From: Candidatus Bathyarchaeota archaeon
GTDB lineage: Archaea; Thermoproteota; Bathyarchaeia; Bathyarchaeales; Bathycorpusculaceae
Length of the DNA stretch: 64,000 bases
NCBI GenBank assembly: GCA_026014705.1
Contig: JAOZHU010000021.1
Span: 1-64,000 of the forward strand
Direction: 5' to 3'
This document shows positions 26,439 to 35,053 of the stretch, piece after piece (the stretch's first letter is position 1; every line of letters begins with the position of its first letter). A model generated the notes under the pieces. It searched no databases and was not told the DNA's origin. It saw only the letters and a program-made list of their open reading frames with translations. A program made the position numbers and the translations under genes.

Positions 26439-26558
26439 CTATAGCCATTTCTTGCCACTCATCTTCATTTTGAGTTTAGCCACTTCTTCCTCAAGATGTT
26501 GCACTCGCTTCTTCAAGTGCGCCACATCTTCGGATGTAGTTTCAATTATCTCTTGCAT
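26439..26558 (-). CDS. 39-residue coiled-coil ORF between amt and glnK
   Basis: The ORF has a strong GGAGGA site nine bases before its ATG and ends at TAG 27 bases before the glnK start. The protein is charged and helical: VAHLKKRVQHLEEEVAKLK shows leucine/valine heptads, preceded by MQEIIETTSEDV and followed by MKMSGKKWL. Its place between an Amt and its PII partner suggests a small modulator of that pair. A small protein that binds AmtB and GlnK is known in Methanosarcina mazei (sP36), but I see no basis to call them homologous. Confidence 0.75.
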   Translation of the reverse strand: MQEIIETTSEDVAHLKKRVQHLEEEVAKLKMKMSGKKWL

Positions 26559-26591
26559 TTTTCTTCCTCCAATTTTTATTTCATTTTTTGG

Positions 26592-27914
26592 TTAGGGGAA
26601 ATCTTTGTCCATCATTTCTTCAGGGTACGCGTATGTCTTGTGGTCTGCAATGTCCAAGCCGAAGAGCTCAGCATCCTTCCGTGCGCGTAGCAAGCCAGCC
26701 TTGTTGATTGCCCAGAACAGGGCGAAACCAGTACCTGCAGTCCACGCTATTATGGAAAGCCCACCTACTGCTTGAATCCCGATTTGGCTCAGGTACGCGT
26801 CAATGGTTGATGCGGCATACAACGGGTGTCCACCTAGGAATGTTGCACCGAAGAGACCTGCCGCTACGAGACCCCACAGTCCACATGCAGCGTGCACTGG
26901 AACGCAGACTGCTGGGTCGTCAATGTGCAGTTTCACTTCTAAGAGCCCTTGCACGAACGTCATTATCAAGCCTGCGATTACGCCTGTTATGAACGCGAAC
27001 AACGGATGCATCATAGCTGCGCCTGCACAGATTGAAACTGCTCCAGCCAGTAAACCTGCCATTGACGTCAATGCGTGTCCTCTCGAGGTCACTGCTGCAC
27101 CGAAGAGTCCGCCAGCCATTGCCATTGCTGTCGTGACTGCTACCCATGCCAATTCAACGTTGATTGTCTGGGCGTCAGTTGCCACGCTTGAGCCTACGTT
27201 GAATCCGAACCAGCCGAAGACTAGTAACCATGCCCCAATAGTCGATAGCGGTAAGCTATGCCCGAAGAACGCTCGGGGTTCCTTCTTCAAGCCACCGAAT
27301 TTACCTGTCCTTGGTCCAATTATGTACGCCGCCATCAGGGCGAACATGCCGCCTGTTAAGTGGACAACGCCTGAACCTGCGTAGTCTATGAAACCAAGCT
27401 GCGAAAGCCAGCCACCACCCCAAACCCAGTGTTCTATTACTGGATAAAGGAAGCCGACAATTGTTGCCGAGGCTATTACCCAGCCCCAGAGCTTATCGCG
27501 CTCTGCTGTTGCACCGGGAATTATTGCGATAGCGGTTATGGCGAACATTGCCATCTTGAACCACAGAGCCAGATCACCGTACCCGAAAGGACTTGCTGGT
27601 ATACCGTAAGCTCCAGTTGAGGACAGCGCTGCTGGCAGCGGGTTTGCAACAGTTGGTAACACTTGAGGTATGCCGAGAACAGGGTTTGTCGTGTAGTACG
27701 CTATTGGAAAGCCTATCAGGAAGTACATCACGAAAGCCAGTGTCCAGCCTATGTTCAGCATAATAACGGTGTGGGCAACGTTCTTCTTTCGCACCAAGCC
27801 TGCGTAGAGGAGAGCGAAACCAGCGGTAGCCATTATGAGTATGGCAACGGGTGCCCAGCCAACAACGAAAGTTTGTTGTATGGCTGCAAATGTGTCGTCG
27901 ACGGGAGTTGACAT
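26592..27914 (-). CDS. amt: Ammonium transporter (second copy)
   Basis: This 440-residue Amt has GFALLYAGLVRKKN, the twin-histidine segments VIEHWVWGGGWL and CVPVHAACGLWGLVAAG, and IDYAGSGVVHLTGG. It differs clearly from the other copy, so the two are paralogues rather than a recent duplication. Genes downstream are the 39-residue ORF and glnK; the KaiC-like ATPase gene ends 14 bases upstream of it. Confidence 0.95.
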   Translation of the reverse strand: MSTPVDDTFAAIQQTFVVGWAPVAILIMATAGFALLYAGLVRKKNVAHTVIMLNIGWTLAFVMYFLIGFPIAYYTTNPVLGIPQVLPTVANPLPAALSSTGAYGIPASPFGYGDLALWFKMAMFAITAIAIIPGATAERDKLWGWVIASATIVGFLYPVIEHWVWGGGWLSQLGFIDYAGSGVVHLTGGMFALMAAYIIGPRTGKFGGLKKEPRAFFGHSLPLSTIGAWLLVFGWFGFNVGSSVATDAQTINVELAWVAVTTAMAMAGGLFGAAVTSRGHALTSMAGLLAGAVSICAGAAMMHPLFAFITGVIAGLIMTFVQGLLEVKLHIDDPAVCVPVHAACGLWGLVAAGLFGATFLGGHPLYAASTIDAYLSQIGIQAVGGLSIIAWTAGTGFALFWAINKAGLLRARKDAELFGLDIADHKTYAYPEEMMDKDFP

Positions 27915-27928
27915 TCAATTCACCCTGC

Positions 27929-28699
27929 CTAGAGTTTGCTTGCGAACCATACTGGCTTCAGCGAAATCGGAATTTCCTCTACTGACAGCCCACCGCTTTC
28001 AATGTTAAGTTTCAGTATCTGTGGCTTCAGTGGGCAGCTTCTTGATTTTCTCAGGATGAAGACTCTGGTCCAGATTACGTCGTGTTTGTGGTAGTCGAGA
28101 TATATCAAGTGGTCTACTAGGTACTCTGTGATGTTGGGTTCTGTTGGAATGCCCTCCGCTGAAAACACAGTGGTCGCTCCTCGTTTTTTTACCTCAAGCA
28201 ATAGTTTCATGAATACTTCCCTGAAATCAGTTGGATCAACGAGTCGTCGTTCAAGCGAAGACAATGAGTCCATGACTATTCTCGCGGCTCCAGGTTGAGC
28301 GTCTAAGCCCTTCATCAGAATGTCCACTGCTTCTTCCTTGTTGACGAGTGAGTAGTCGCTAGCGTATGTTGCACCTATTGAAAGGTCGATTATGACTACC
28401 TGTTTGCTTTGGATCAGTTGTGGGAAGTCGCTCCAGAGTTCTGTGCCGGTTCTCATTATTGTCTGCGGTGTTTCCTCGGTGGTGATGTATACGCATTTTT
28501 CGCCTTTTTCTGCCCCTTTGTGTATGAACTGGAGACAGAGAATTGTTTTTCCTGTGCCTGGTTCGCCCCTTACGAGTATAGCGTCGCCTTTGGGTAAGCC
28601 TGGAATGAAATCGGTCAGTCCTTCAATGCCCATGTCAATCCATTCGATTTTTCTTTCTTTTTGCAGTTCTTCCAGCGTGAGTGCTGTTGGTTTTTTCAT
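27929..28699 (-). CDS. KaiC-like RecA-fold ATPase
   Basis: The 256-residue single-domain protein has Walker A GEPGTGKT (about residue 44), YITTEETPQTIM, and Walker B in ARIVMDSLSSLERR. GIEGLTDFIPGLPKGDAIL matches archaeal KaiC/GvpD-type ATPases. Such proteins are thought to act as ATP-driven regulators by protein contact. It is the first gene of the amt-glnK operon, with a TATA box at 28741-28750, which hints at a link to nitrogen control. There is no helix-turn-helix domain. Confidence 0.85.
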   Translation of the reverse strand: MKKPTALTLEELQKERKIEWIDMGIEGLTDFIPGLPKGDAILVRGEPGTGKTILCLQFIHKGAEKGEKCVYITTEETPQTIMRTGTELWSDFPQLIQSKQVVIIDLSIGATYASDYSLVNKEEAVDILMKGLDAQPGAARIVMDSLSSLERRLVDPTDFREVFMKLLLEVKKRGATTVFSAEGIPTEPNITEYLVDHLIYLDYHKHDVIWTRVFILRKSRSCPLKPQILKLNIESGGLSVEEIPISLKPVWFASKL

Positions 28700-28740
28700 G
28701 TTTGTGCACTTCTTTTTTTGCTGCTTAAATGAGGGCAGCC

Positions 28741-28750
28741 CAATATAAAT
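28741..28750 (-). promoter_or_regulatory. TATA box of the KaiC-like/amt/glnK operon
   Basis: ATTTATATTG on the minus strand, about 45 bases before the ATG at 28699. Confidence 0.55.
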
Positions 28751-28834
28751 GTAGTTAAGATTTGTTCATAATTTGTGTGAATAAATGGAAATATTTGTAG
28801 CACATAGCATAAAGTCTGAGCTTATGTTCAAGAA

Positions 28835-29374
28835 TTATGGTTTAATCGTGACATTTAGCTTAGACAAGTTTTCCTTAATCTCGGCTTTCACACCTATGGC
28901 TGAGAAAAACTCCTCAATGATAATTCTAACAAATTTTTTAGGAAGCTCCAATCCCAAAATCAGAGTGAAGTCTTTCTCTGAATTTTTTGTCATCCTGAAG
29001 AAATTGCAGTTTTCAAGCCTTGCCAAGACATCTTCTGCTGTGTGAACTTTGCTTTTCAGTTGTTCTCTATGCGATTGGGCAACTGTTCTGTGAGCGTTCC
29101 AGAATTTTTCCTGTTCAGGAGACGATTCAATCAGATTCATAAATAGCAGCCAATGGTCTACATCCAGAATAACGTGTTCGCCGCTTAGTAACAAGTCTAA
29201 ATAGGCATAGGCTTTCTTTCTAATTGCAGGGTCCAGCAGTGTCTTGTTTTCATTGTAAAACCGCAATGCACGCCTCATGATTTCGCTCTGAGAAAGCTGA
29301 GTTTCCTTGCTGATTTTTTCCAACAAATTAGCTGTAGGCTGGTCAAAGGCAACGGTTATTCTTGTGGGGTTCAT
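28835..29374 (-). CDS. Ribbon-helix-helix regulator with extended C-terminus
   Basis: Residues 1-45 form a CopG/Arc-type ribbon-helix-helix: PTRITVAFDQPTANLLEKIS, then SQSEIMRRALRFYNEN. The remaining 130 residues are a predicted sensor or partner domain with alternating helix and strand (DVDHWLLFMNL; FTLILGLELPKKFVRIIIEEFF) that I do not recognise. It probably binds DNA as a dimer. It lies between the KaiC-like operon and an Lrp-type regulator. Confidence 0.75.
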   Translation of the reverse strand: MNPTRITVAFDQPTANLLEKISKETQLSQSEIMRRALRFYNENKTLLDPAIRKKAYAYLDLLLSGEHVILDVDHWLLFMNLIESSPEQEKFWNAHRTVAQSHREQLKSKVHTAEDVLARLENCNFFRMTKNSEKDFTLILGLELPKKFVRIIIEEFFSAIGVKAEIKENLSKLNVTIKP

Positions 29375-29433
29375 TAGAGCTTTTCTCCTTGAGAAAGTGC
29401 CACTATAGAGTATGCGTCTTCTGTTGTTTAAGG

Positions 29434-29919
29434 TTATAGTTTGATCCTGTGGTCTTCTTTGATGACGTCAAGGGCGACATTCGTAACTGTTCGCCTAACA
29501 TGAGGCGTTGACAAAAGATTTTTAATGAAGGCGTTCAAGTCAACGCCGTCCTTAAATTTGGTAATCACCACGATGTCGTAGTCACCTGTGGTGTTGTAGG
29601 CAGCGATGACGTTGGCCGCCTTTGCCATTTCTTTTTCTACATCGACAAGGTATCCGCTTTCAACTTGGATGAGTATTATGGCTGTTAGACTGTAGCCTAA
29701 TTTGGCTGAATCTACAATTAGCGCATAGCTTTTCAGTATGCCTTTTCTCTCCAAATTTTTGACATGGTTAAAGGCGGTGCCTGCGGATATTCCGAGCCTG
29801 CTTGCTATCTTGTTAAAACTTAAGCGGCAATCTTCCTGCAGTAGATTAATGATTTGAAGGTCCACATCGCCAATGTTTTCGATTGCGACTGTCTTCACTT
29901 TGAACTCTCCTAAATACAT
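29434..29919 (-). CDS. Lrp/AsnC family transcriptional regulator
   Basis: An N-terminal helix-turn-helix (DLQIINLLQEDCRLSFNKIA, then LGISAGTAFNHVKNLERKG) is followed by the RAM/ACT ligand domain (GYLVDVEKEMAKAANVIAAY, TGDYDIVVITKFKD). 161 residues is the usual size. Such proteins sense amino acids or act globally. The first 8-15 residues may not be translated, since a GTG is available inside. A palindromic TATA box and two ACATACAT repeats upstream suggest self-regulation. Confidence 0.92.
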   Translation of the reverse strand: MYLGEFKVKTVAIENIGDVDLQIINLLQEDCRLSFNKIASRLGISAGTAFNHVKNLERKGILKSYALIVDSAKLGYSLTAIILIQVESGYLVDVEKEMAKAANVIAAYNTTGDYDIVVITKFKDGVDLNAFIKNLLSTPHVRRTVTNVALDVIKEDHRIKL

Positions 29920-29944
29920 TCAATTCGACAGGTACCTCTCAAGA

Positions 29945-30004
29945 CATACATTCAGTTACTCAGAATTTATATAAACATTACTCAATAAAAATAAAACATA
30001 CATG
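29945..30004 (-). promoter_or_regulatory. TATA box and flanking ACATACAT repeats of the Lrp gene
   Basis: TTTATATAAA (29966-29975) is a palindromic TATA box. ACATACAT occurs on both sides of it (about 29945 and 29997). The spacing from the start codon fits transcription toward the Lrp gene. Confidence 0.45.
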
Positions 30005-30162
30005 CATATTTTAACAGAAATGGTTGGTATAATTGGACAAATGCTGATAGAGCGTGATGGTAGAGAAGGCAGAAAGGCCGCGGCGAAAACCTGAACCAAA
30101 GATAAGCGCGCAATTGGTTAGAAACGGGCACTCAAAGCGAACACCCCAATTTAGCATAAGAG

Positions 30163-30170
30163 TTATATTG
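30163..30170 (+). promoter_or_regulatory. TATA-like box of the tubulin-like locus
   Basis: TTATATTG lies about 45 bases before the GTG start at 30210 and would place transcription start near 30193. Confidence 0.4.
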
Positions 30171-30209
30171 TGTAGCATTGTAAACGTTTGGGCAAGGGGG
30201 ATTGAAAAA

Positions 30210-31163
30210 GTGAGAACAAAACTATTCGCGACAGCAATAAGTCTCTTTTTGTTAATAGCAGTTGTATCTGTAGCGCCCACCTATGGGGCGGGCGAAGGAG
30301 AGTGGATCACAAAATACAAAATAGAAGATTCACAGACTGGGCAGCTTCTCATGGAGGTAGATTTTGCACGAGGAATCAACAAAACTTATGCGCCGATACT
30401 ACCTGGAGCTGAACTCACAGTGACTTTCACGGTCAACGTAGTCGTTTCAGGCGGCACTCTAAGACTCTCCACCAGCATGCTTCACTCAACAGTGAGTTCC
30501 ACCTTCTGGAACCTTGTCACGGCAAATTACACAACAAACTTTGTGAATTACAACCCGAATTCAGCCGCAGTAGAGTTCAATGCTGTCCGAGGAAGTTTCG
30601 AAATGATATGCACTGGAAAAATTAAAACCTACCCTGCGAGCACAGTCTTTCCGGTGCCGGTTTCGGTGGTTCAACTATCCAGCTCCGCCGGCGACGTTCT
30701 GGATAACATCAAACCCAATGTAGTTAACGCTGCAATGGACGAATACCTGAAACTTCTTGAGCAAAAAGAAGAAAAATTGCAGTCGCTTAAGGACAGCGGC
30801 GTTGCTGCGGGATACATCGAACTCTTTGAAAATGTTATTGATCAAGCCAAAGCTGAAGCTGCTCAAGGATACGTGAACAACGCAGTTGCACTCTTGAACG
30901 CGTTATCAGTCTCTAATGAGCCTGCTTCTTCAGTAATGGAATCTCTTTTCCTGCCATTGATCGTGGTCTTGGCGGCAGTAGCGGGCGCGGCGGGATTCAT
31001 GTTCCTGAGGGCTAGAGGCAAAATCAAATACGTGCTGCTAGTTCTCGAAGATCAAATCAAAGATTTGGAAGGGCTAACAATGCGGGCGTCAAAAATTGAC
31101 AGAACCCTGTCATCCAGTCTCGACAGCGTTAAAGACCGGCTAAAGAGTTTAGTTGGGATGTGA
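30210..31163 (+). CDS. Type I membrane protein with extracellular beta domain and helical stalk
   Basis: I start the gene at GTG 30210, preceded by AAGGGGG, because translation from there begins with a clean signal peptide (VRTKLFATAISLFLLIAVV, cut near APTYGA). Residues 28-170 look beta-rich and secreted. Residues 172-235 are helical (EEKLQSLKDSG, FENVIDQAKAEAA). A transmembrane helix follows at 245-267, then a short cytoplasmic helix (LVLEDQIKDLEGLTMRASKI). I do not recognise the family. It overlaps the tubulin-like gene by 11 bases, so the two are co-translated; it may be the membrane anchor or outside sensor of that system. Confidence 0.75.
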   Translation: MRTKLFATAISLFLLIAVVSVAPTYGAGEGEWITKYKIEDSQTGQLLMEVDFARGINKTYAPILPGAELTVTFTVNVVVSGGTLRLSTSMLHSTVSSTFWNLVTANYTTNFVNYNPNSAAVEFNAVRGSFEMICTGKIKTYPASTVFPVPVSVVQLSSSAGDVLDNIKPNVVNAAMDEYLKLLEQKEEKLQSLKDSGVAAGYIELFENVIDQAKAEAAQGYVNNAVALLNALSVSNEPASSVMESLFLPLIVVLAAVAGAAGFMFLRARGKIKYVLLVLEDQIKDLEGLTMRASKIDRTLSSSLDSVKDRLKSLVGM

Positions 31164-33831
31164 AAACACGAAGATATACCAAAACAGCGTGCAGCTGATA
31201 GGACTCGGTTCCGCAGGAACCAACATCGTAGAAGCCTTCTTAGAAAACAAAAAAACAATGGAATTAATAGAGAACGAGATTACACGTCTTTCTCTGTTGG
31301 CTGTAGACATCGCGGATCCTGAAATCAGAGCCTTACAGGAAACCAACGAGAAAATTATGAAAACAATGGCTAAAGCAGGCATACCCAAAGAAAGGATGCG
31401 TCTATCTGCACAATCAGTAAAGTTCCCAACCGCAGAAGCAATGTTCGACTTCATTAACCAGAAATATAATGAATATCTGGTAGGCGAAGGCGCCAAACTT
31501 AACTTTCACCCATGGCTTAATTCAACGATGGCTATACCGCCGATGGCAGGCGGTGCAGGCAGGAGAAGAGCATTAGCCAAAGCGATATACGCTCTGAATT
31601 ACTACCAACTAGGCATAATCAGAACCCTAATAAACTCATTCAAAGAACAAGCGCTTTCATCAATAATCACGCCAACCGTGCTTTTGCTATATGGCTTAGG
31701 CGGCGGCACAGGAAGCGGCGTATTCTTCGATTTCGCACGGCATCTACGAAAAGTCTTGGGCTCAGGCGTACCCATAATCGCCTTTGTAATAGCTCCATGT
31801 GGCGGCGATGACCCTCCCGCGAAAGGCTGCTCAGCCTTCACAGCGATGAACGAACTCTCTCTTTTATTGAATAAGGATTACAACGAGTACGTAGTCAAAA
31901 CCTACGGCGAATGTTACCGTAATCCCTTGAACGCGCTCATTTACTTGCCGCTGTTGCCTGCTTACACCAAAGTAGGCAACATTGTTGCTGCCCGAAGAGA
32001 AATGGACGACATGATAGTGGACATGCTCTATGTTTTGATGGATTTTGACTTGGCTGACCTCTTAGGCGGAATAGGCACAGAGGTTGGACTCACAGACAAC
32101 TACGTCCACACACTGGGTATGTTCAAAGTTGTATACCCGATGGATGACTATATTTCTGCTTTGAAACTGAACTTCGAAAAACTAGAGCTACTGCGTGAGA
32201 TTAGACGGGAAAAACTTGACATCCTAGATAAAATTCATGAAATAATAAAAATCAGCAACGAAGAAGCACGAAACTTGTACAAAAACTACCTCATCAAAAC
32301 GGGCACTTACGCCGAGGAACAGTTTGAGGAGAAGCTGAAAGCAATCATTTACAATAATCCAAGACTTGAAGAGGATTTGGAGTTGCATGTCAAGGGTATA
32401 GAGCTTCAAGCGAAAAACTGGATGAGCGAACTGATGAGGTATCTGTCAACAATTAAACTGATGGGCAAGAGTGGACCAATAGAAGATGCCATAGTGAATT
32501 TGACGCTTCACAAAGAAGGCTCCAGAAAACTAGACAACTTGGAAGGCTTGTTAACGCGCTTTACGAAGACGCACCGTGATTTCTCCGAAAGAAAGACCGC
32601 CATCTTTGAACGGCTAAAACAGCTTATTCCAAGCTCACAAGTGTTCACAGTTAGACAGAAGAGAATTCTGGAGGATTTCATGAACTTGGGCGAAATCGCG
32701 GACAAGGCGCTTAACATTCTCAAATTCTATGACGAAACACGATATTTCGTTGACGCCCTAGTCAGATACTACGAAGTTCTCCCCGAATCTGAAGCTGAAC
32801 TGAAAGATTTAAGAAACATCCAGTCTGAACTGGCAACTATTTACCTCATCGTGCAACTGATGCTGCGAACAGCTTCCGACGAAGCGAAAATGATTGACGA
32901 ATACCTTGCCTTCCTGAATGGAATAATAGGGCGCTTTATGGATAAGAAAGGCATTGTAGACTGCGAATTGATGAGAATACAAGAAACAAAGAAAAGACGA
33001 GAATTTGACAAACTGAAACAAGAGCGCGAGATAAGAAAAATCTTCAGCACAAAAAGATACGCGAAAGAACAGCTTATCCAAATTGAAAGAGACCTGAAAA
33101 GAATCCACGAAGAAGAAGCCTACGTCTGCGACCAACTTGACAAAATTGACAACGTGATTAAGCTATATGATCAACTGGGCAAAAAAATTGAGGTAACTTC
33201 GGAATATCGGAAGAAACTCAACAAGATAGTGGATCTGCAGAGAGAATACGAGGAAAAAATCGCCGACATAACTCAGCCGAAGAAGTACTTCGAGAAATCC
33301 GCTGAACTCACCGAAAACGAACAACTAAAGATAATCTTTAAGATACTAACCGAACAGGAAGAGACGCTGACCAAAGACATAATCATCAGCGAAATCTTGG
33401 ACATGGAGCACTACAAAGATTACATGAAGAGCCTCATACGAGTATTCAAGACGCCAAGCGTGATGGGATTCAAACCGACCTACAAATCCGACTACATCTG
33501 GGTAACTGTGCAGGCTCCTCCGAAACTTTGGAGCGAAGATTTGACCCAGGAAATCTACACTGCGTTGGCGGCTTACGTCACCAGCGAGGTTTCAAGAACA
33601 ATAACCGTGCGCGTAATTGAATCTCGTGAACCATGGATAACCAGAGTGCTAGTCGTCGCGGGAAGAGGAAAAGCGGAGCATCTTGAAGCGTTTGATGAAA
33701 TGCAACTGCTATATAACAAGTCTAATGATTTCGAGAGAAGCCTCTCACGTTCGTACCTACTGGAACATGGCGTCTCAGCGAAACAGATAATCGCAGAATT
33801 AACCAATAACAACAACGACAAGAAGAAATAG
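31153..33831 (+). CDS. Large FtsZ/tubulin-superfamily protein with coiled-coil insertion
   Basis: The nucleotide-binding start is VQLIGLGSAGTNIVEAF (residues 13-29). The GTP signature GGGTGSG is at 183-189 and a T7-like catalytic loop DFDLADLLGG begins at 297, matching NVDFADV of FtsZ. After about residue 330 comes some 450 residues of charged helix. Residues 777-840 (IWVTVQAPPKLWSEDLTQEI; ITVRVIESREPWITRVLVVA) align by eye with the end of the FtsZ C-terminal domain. The domain therefore seems split by the insertion. At 892 residues it is more than twice FtsZ length. FtsZ-like families outside cell division, linked to membrane remodelling, have been described (Makarova and Koonin); this may be one. 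Start may be TTG 31153 or GTG 31189. GTP binding and polymerisation are inferred. Confidence 0.85.
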   Translation: MGCENTKIYQNSVQLIGLGSAGTNIVEAFLENKKTMELIENEITRLSLLAVDIADPEIRALQETNEKIMKTMAKAGIPKERMRLSAQSVKFPTAEAMFDFINQKYNEYLVGEGAKLNFHPWLNSTMAIPPMAGGAGRRRALAKAIYALNYYQLGIIRTLINSFKEQALSSIITPTVLLLYGLGGGTGSGVFFDFARHLRKVLGSGVPIIAFVIAPCGGDDPPAKGCSAFTAMNELSLLLNKDYNEYVVKTYGECYRNPLNALIYLPLLPAYTKVGNIVAARREMDDMIVDMLYVLMDFDLADLLGGIGTEVGLTDNYVHTLGMFKVVYPMDDYISALKLNFEKLELLREIRREKLDILDKIHEIIKISNEEARNLYKNYLIKTGTYAEEQFEEKLKAIIYNNPRLEEDLELHVKGIELQAKNWMSELMRYLSTIKLMGKSGPIEDAIVNLTLHKEGSRKLDNLEGLLTRFTKTHRDFSERKTAIFERLKQLIPSSQVFTVRQKRILEDFMNLGEIADKALNILKFYDETRYFVDALVRYYEVLPESEAELKDLRNIQSELATIYLIVQLMLRTASDEAKMIDEYLAFLNGIIGRFMDKKGIVDCELMRIQETKKRREFDKLKQEREIRKIFSTKRYAKEQLIQIERDLKRIHEEEAYVCDQLDKIDNVIKLYDQLGKKIEVTSEYRKKLNKIVDLQREYEEKIADITQPKKYFEKSAELTENEQLKIIFKILTEQEETLTKDIIISEILDMEHYKDYMKSLIRVFKTPSVMGFKPTYKSDYIWVTVQAPPKLWSEDLTQEIYTALAAYVTSEVSRTITVRVIESREPWITRVLVVAGRGKAEHLEAFDEMQLLYNKSNDFERSLSRSYLLEHGVSAKQIIAELTNNNNDKKK

Positions 33832-33851
33832 CCGTTAATCAGATGCGGTTC

Positions 33852-34991
33852 TCAAGCCTTAGCTGTAACTAGACTCTTGACTATGCCTTTCCACTCTTCT
33901 TCTTTTATCCAGCCTTTTTTTATCGCCTGATTTTTTGTTGAACTAACTTTCTTCTCCAGCGCAATGAACATCTCAGTCAAATCAAAACCGCCAACGAACA
34001 TCACCAAGTCTATTCGGTCGCTAACATCTTCCACGAAGAGCGGCTCAGTCACGTAAATGGAGCTGAGGCTGGCTCTCTTCTTGAACCAGTTAGCCACTGT
34101 CAGTTCAATTTTTCCCCTCGAAAGCTTGTCCTTGAAATGCAGCGGCATACGAAGAAGAACATAAAGAACCGAGGCAGTCGACAGTTCAAAGGTCAGAAAA
34201 GGATTAAACAAAGCCGCGTTGAAAATATTTTCCAGCGACCCATAAATGCTGAAACTGGCTCCTGTCGCCGCAAGCATCGTGAAAATCTTCACATTAAACG
34301 CCCTAGACAACTCGGACAGTTCTTGCACCCACGTGTCCTTAGTCAGCATCAACCCCAGCAAATAGTTGACAACGCCATTACCCGCTATCGTGGAGCCGCT
34401 CCGGTCAACACCCACATACGCCTCCAAGCGGTCTCTGTCAATTAACACTAACGGCGTAGTCTCCATCGCTGCACATGCCCCTATCGATGAAAACGCGTTG
34501 AAATGCACATCCGAGGGCTGCACCTTCGAAGGCAACACAACCAACGCCGCTGAACTCGTGCCCCATTCCGCGAACTGCGAAATCAAAGCAGGCAACAAGG
34601 CGCTGCCGACACCGTCCCAGATGGACGACACAATCAAAGCGTCACGTTGTTTATCGGCAAGTTTGTTTTTTAGACGCGTCATGAACGCGTCATTTTTCGC
34701 GAGATGCGGTGTGACATGAAACCAAAAATGCGTGTCAATTTTCTTGTCTAAACCCAAGATGCTGTAGGGGTCAAGACGTGCTTGGCTCCATTTGGAAATC
34801 TCTTTGGCAGATTTGTCAATAAATATTGGCAACGTTTCGTCTGTTTTTTCTGAATATGGCCCCTTTAAAAGAACCTTCACTGGGTACTCACCGATGCAGA
34901 TAATGGCATGGTTAGGCAGCAGCGGCTTCAACAGTGCAATGTGCTTTCCGATGCTTTCCAGAACTTCAAAATTTTGTTTGCAGTTTTCCAT
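33852..34991 (-). CDS. Divergent tubulin-superfamily protein lacking the GTP signature
   Basis: The 379-residue protein keeps the FtsZ/tubulin fold pattern without its active site. ALIVSSIWDGVGSALLPALI lines up with the FtsZ strand-loop-helix that carries GGGTGSG, but here the loop reads DGVGSA (about residues 126-131). ALVVLPSKVQ and TPLVLIDRDRLE match the next two strands, and SSIYVTEPLFVEDVSDRI with LVMFVGGFD matches the C-terminal strands. No T7 acidic loop is evident. It is convergent with the large tubulin-like gene and divergent from the membrane gene at 35054. It may be a non-hydrolysing partner or cap. Similarity is by eye and needs a profile search. Confidence 0.6.
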   Translation of the reverse strand: MENCKQNFEVLESIGKHIALLKPLLPNHAIICIGEYPVKVLLKGPYSEKTDETLPIFIDKSAKEISKWSQARLDPYSILGLDKKIDTHFWFHVTPHLAKNDAFMTRLKNKLADKQRDALIVSSIWDGVGSALLPALISQFAEWGTSSAALVVLPSKVQPSDVHFNAFSSIGACAAMETTPLVLIDRDRLEAYVGVDRSGSTIAGNGVVNYLLGLMLTKDTWVQELSELSRAFNVKIFTMLAATGASFSIYGSLENIFNAALFNPFLTFELSTASVLYVLLRMPLHFKDKLSRGKIELTVANWFKKRASLSSIYVTEPLFVEDVSDRIDLVMFVGGFDLTEMFIALEKKVSSTKNQAIKKGWIKEEEWKGIVKSLVTAKA

Positions 34992-35053
34992 GAGTGTTAT
35001 CCACAACAAGCTTTAAGAGTGGATTGGTAAAATAAGGTTTTAGGTCGTAATAC

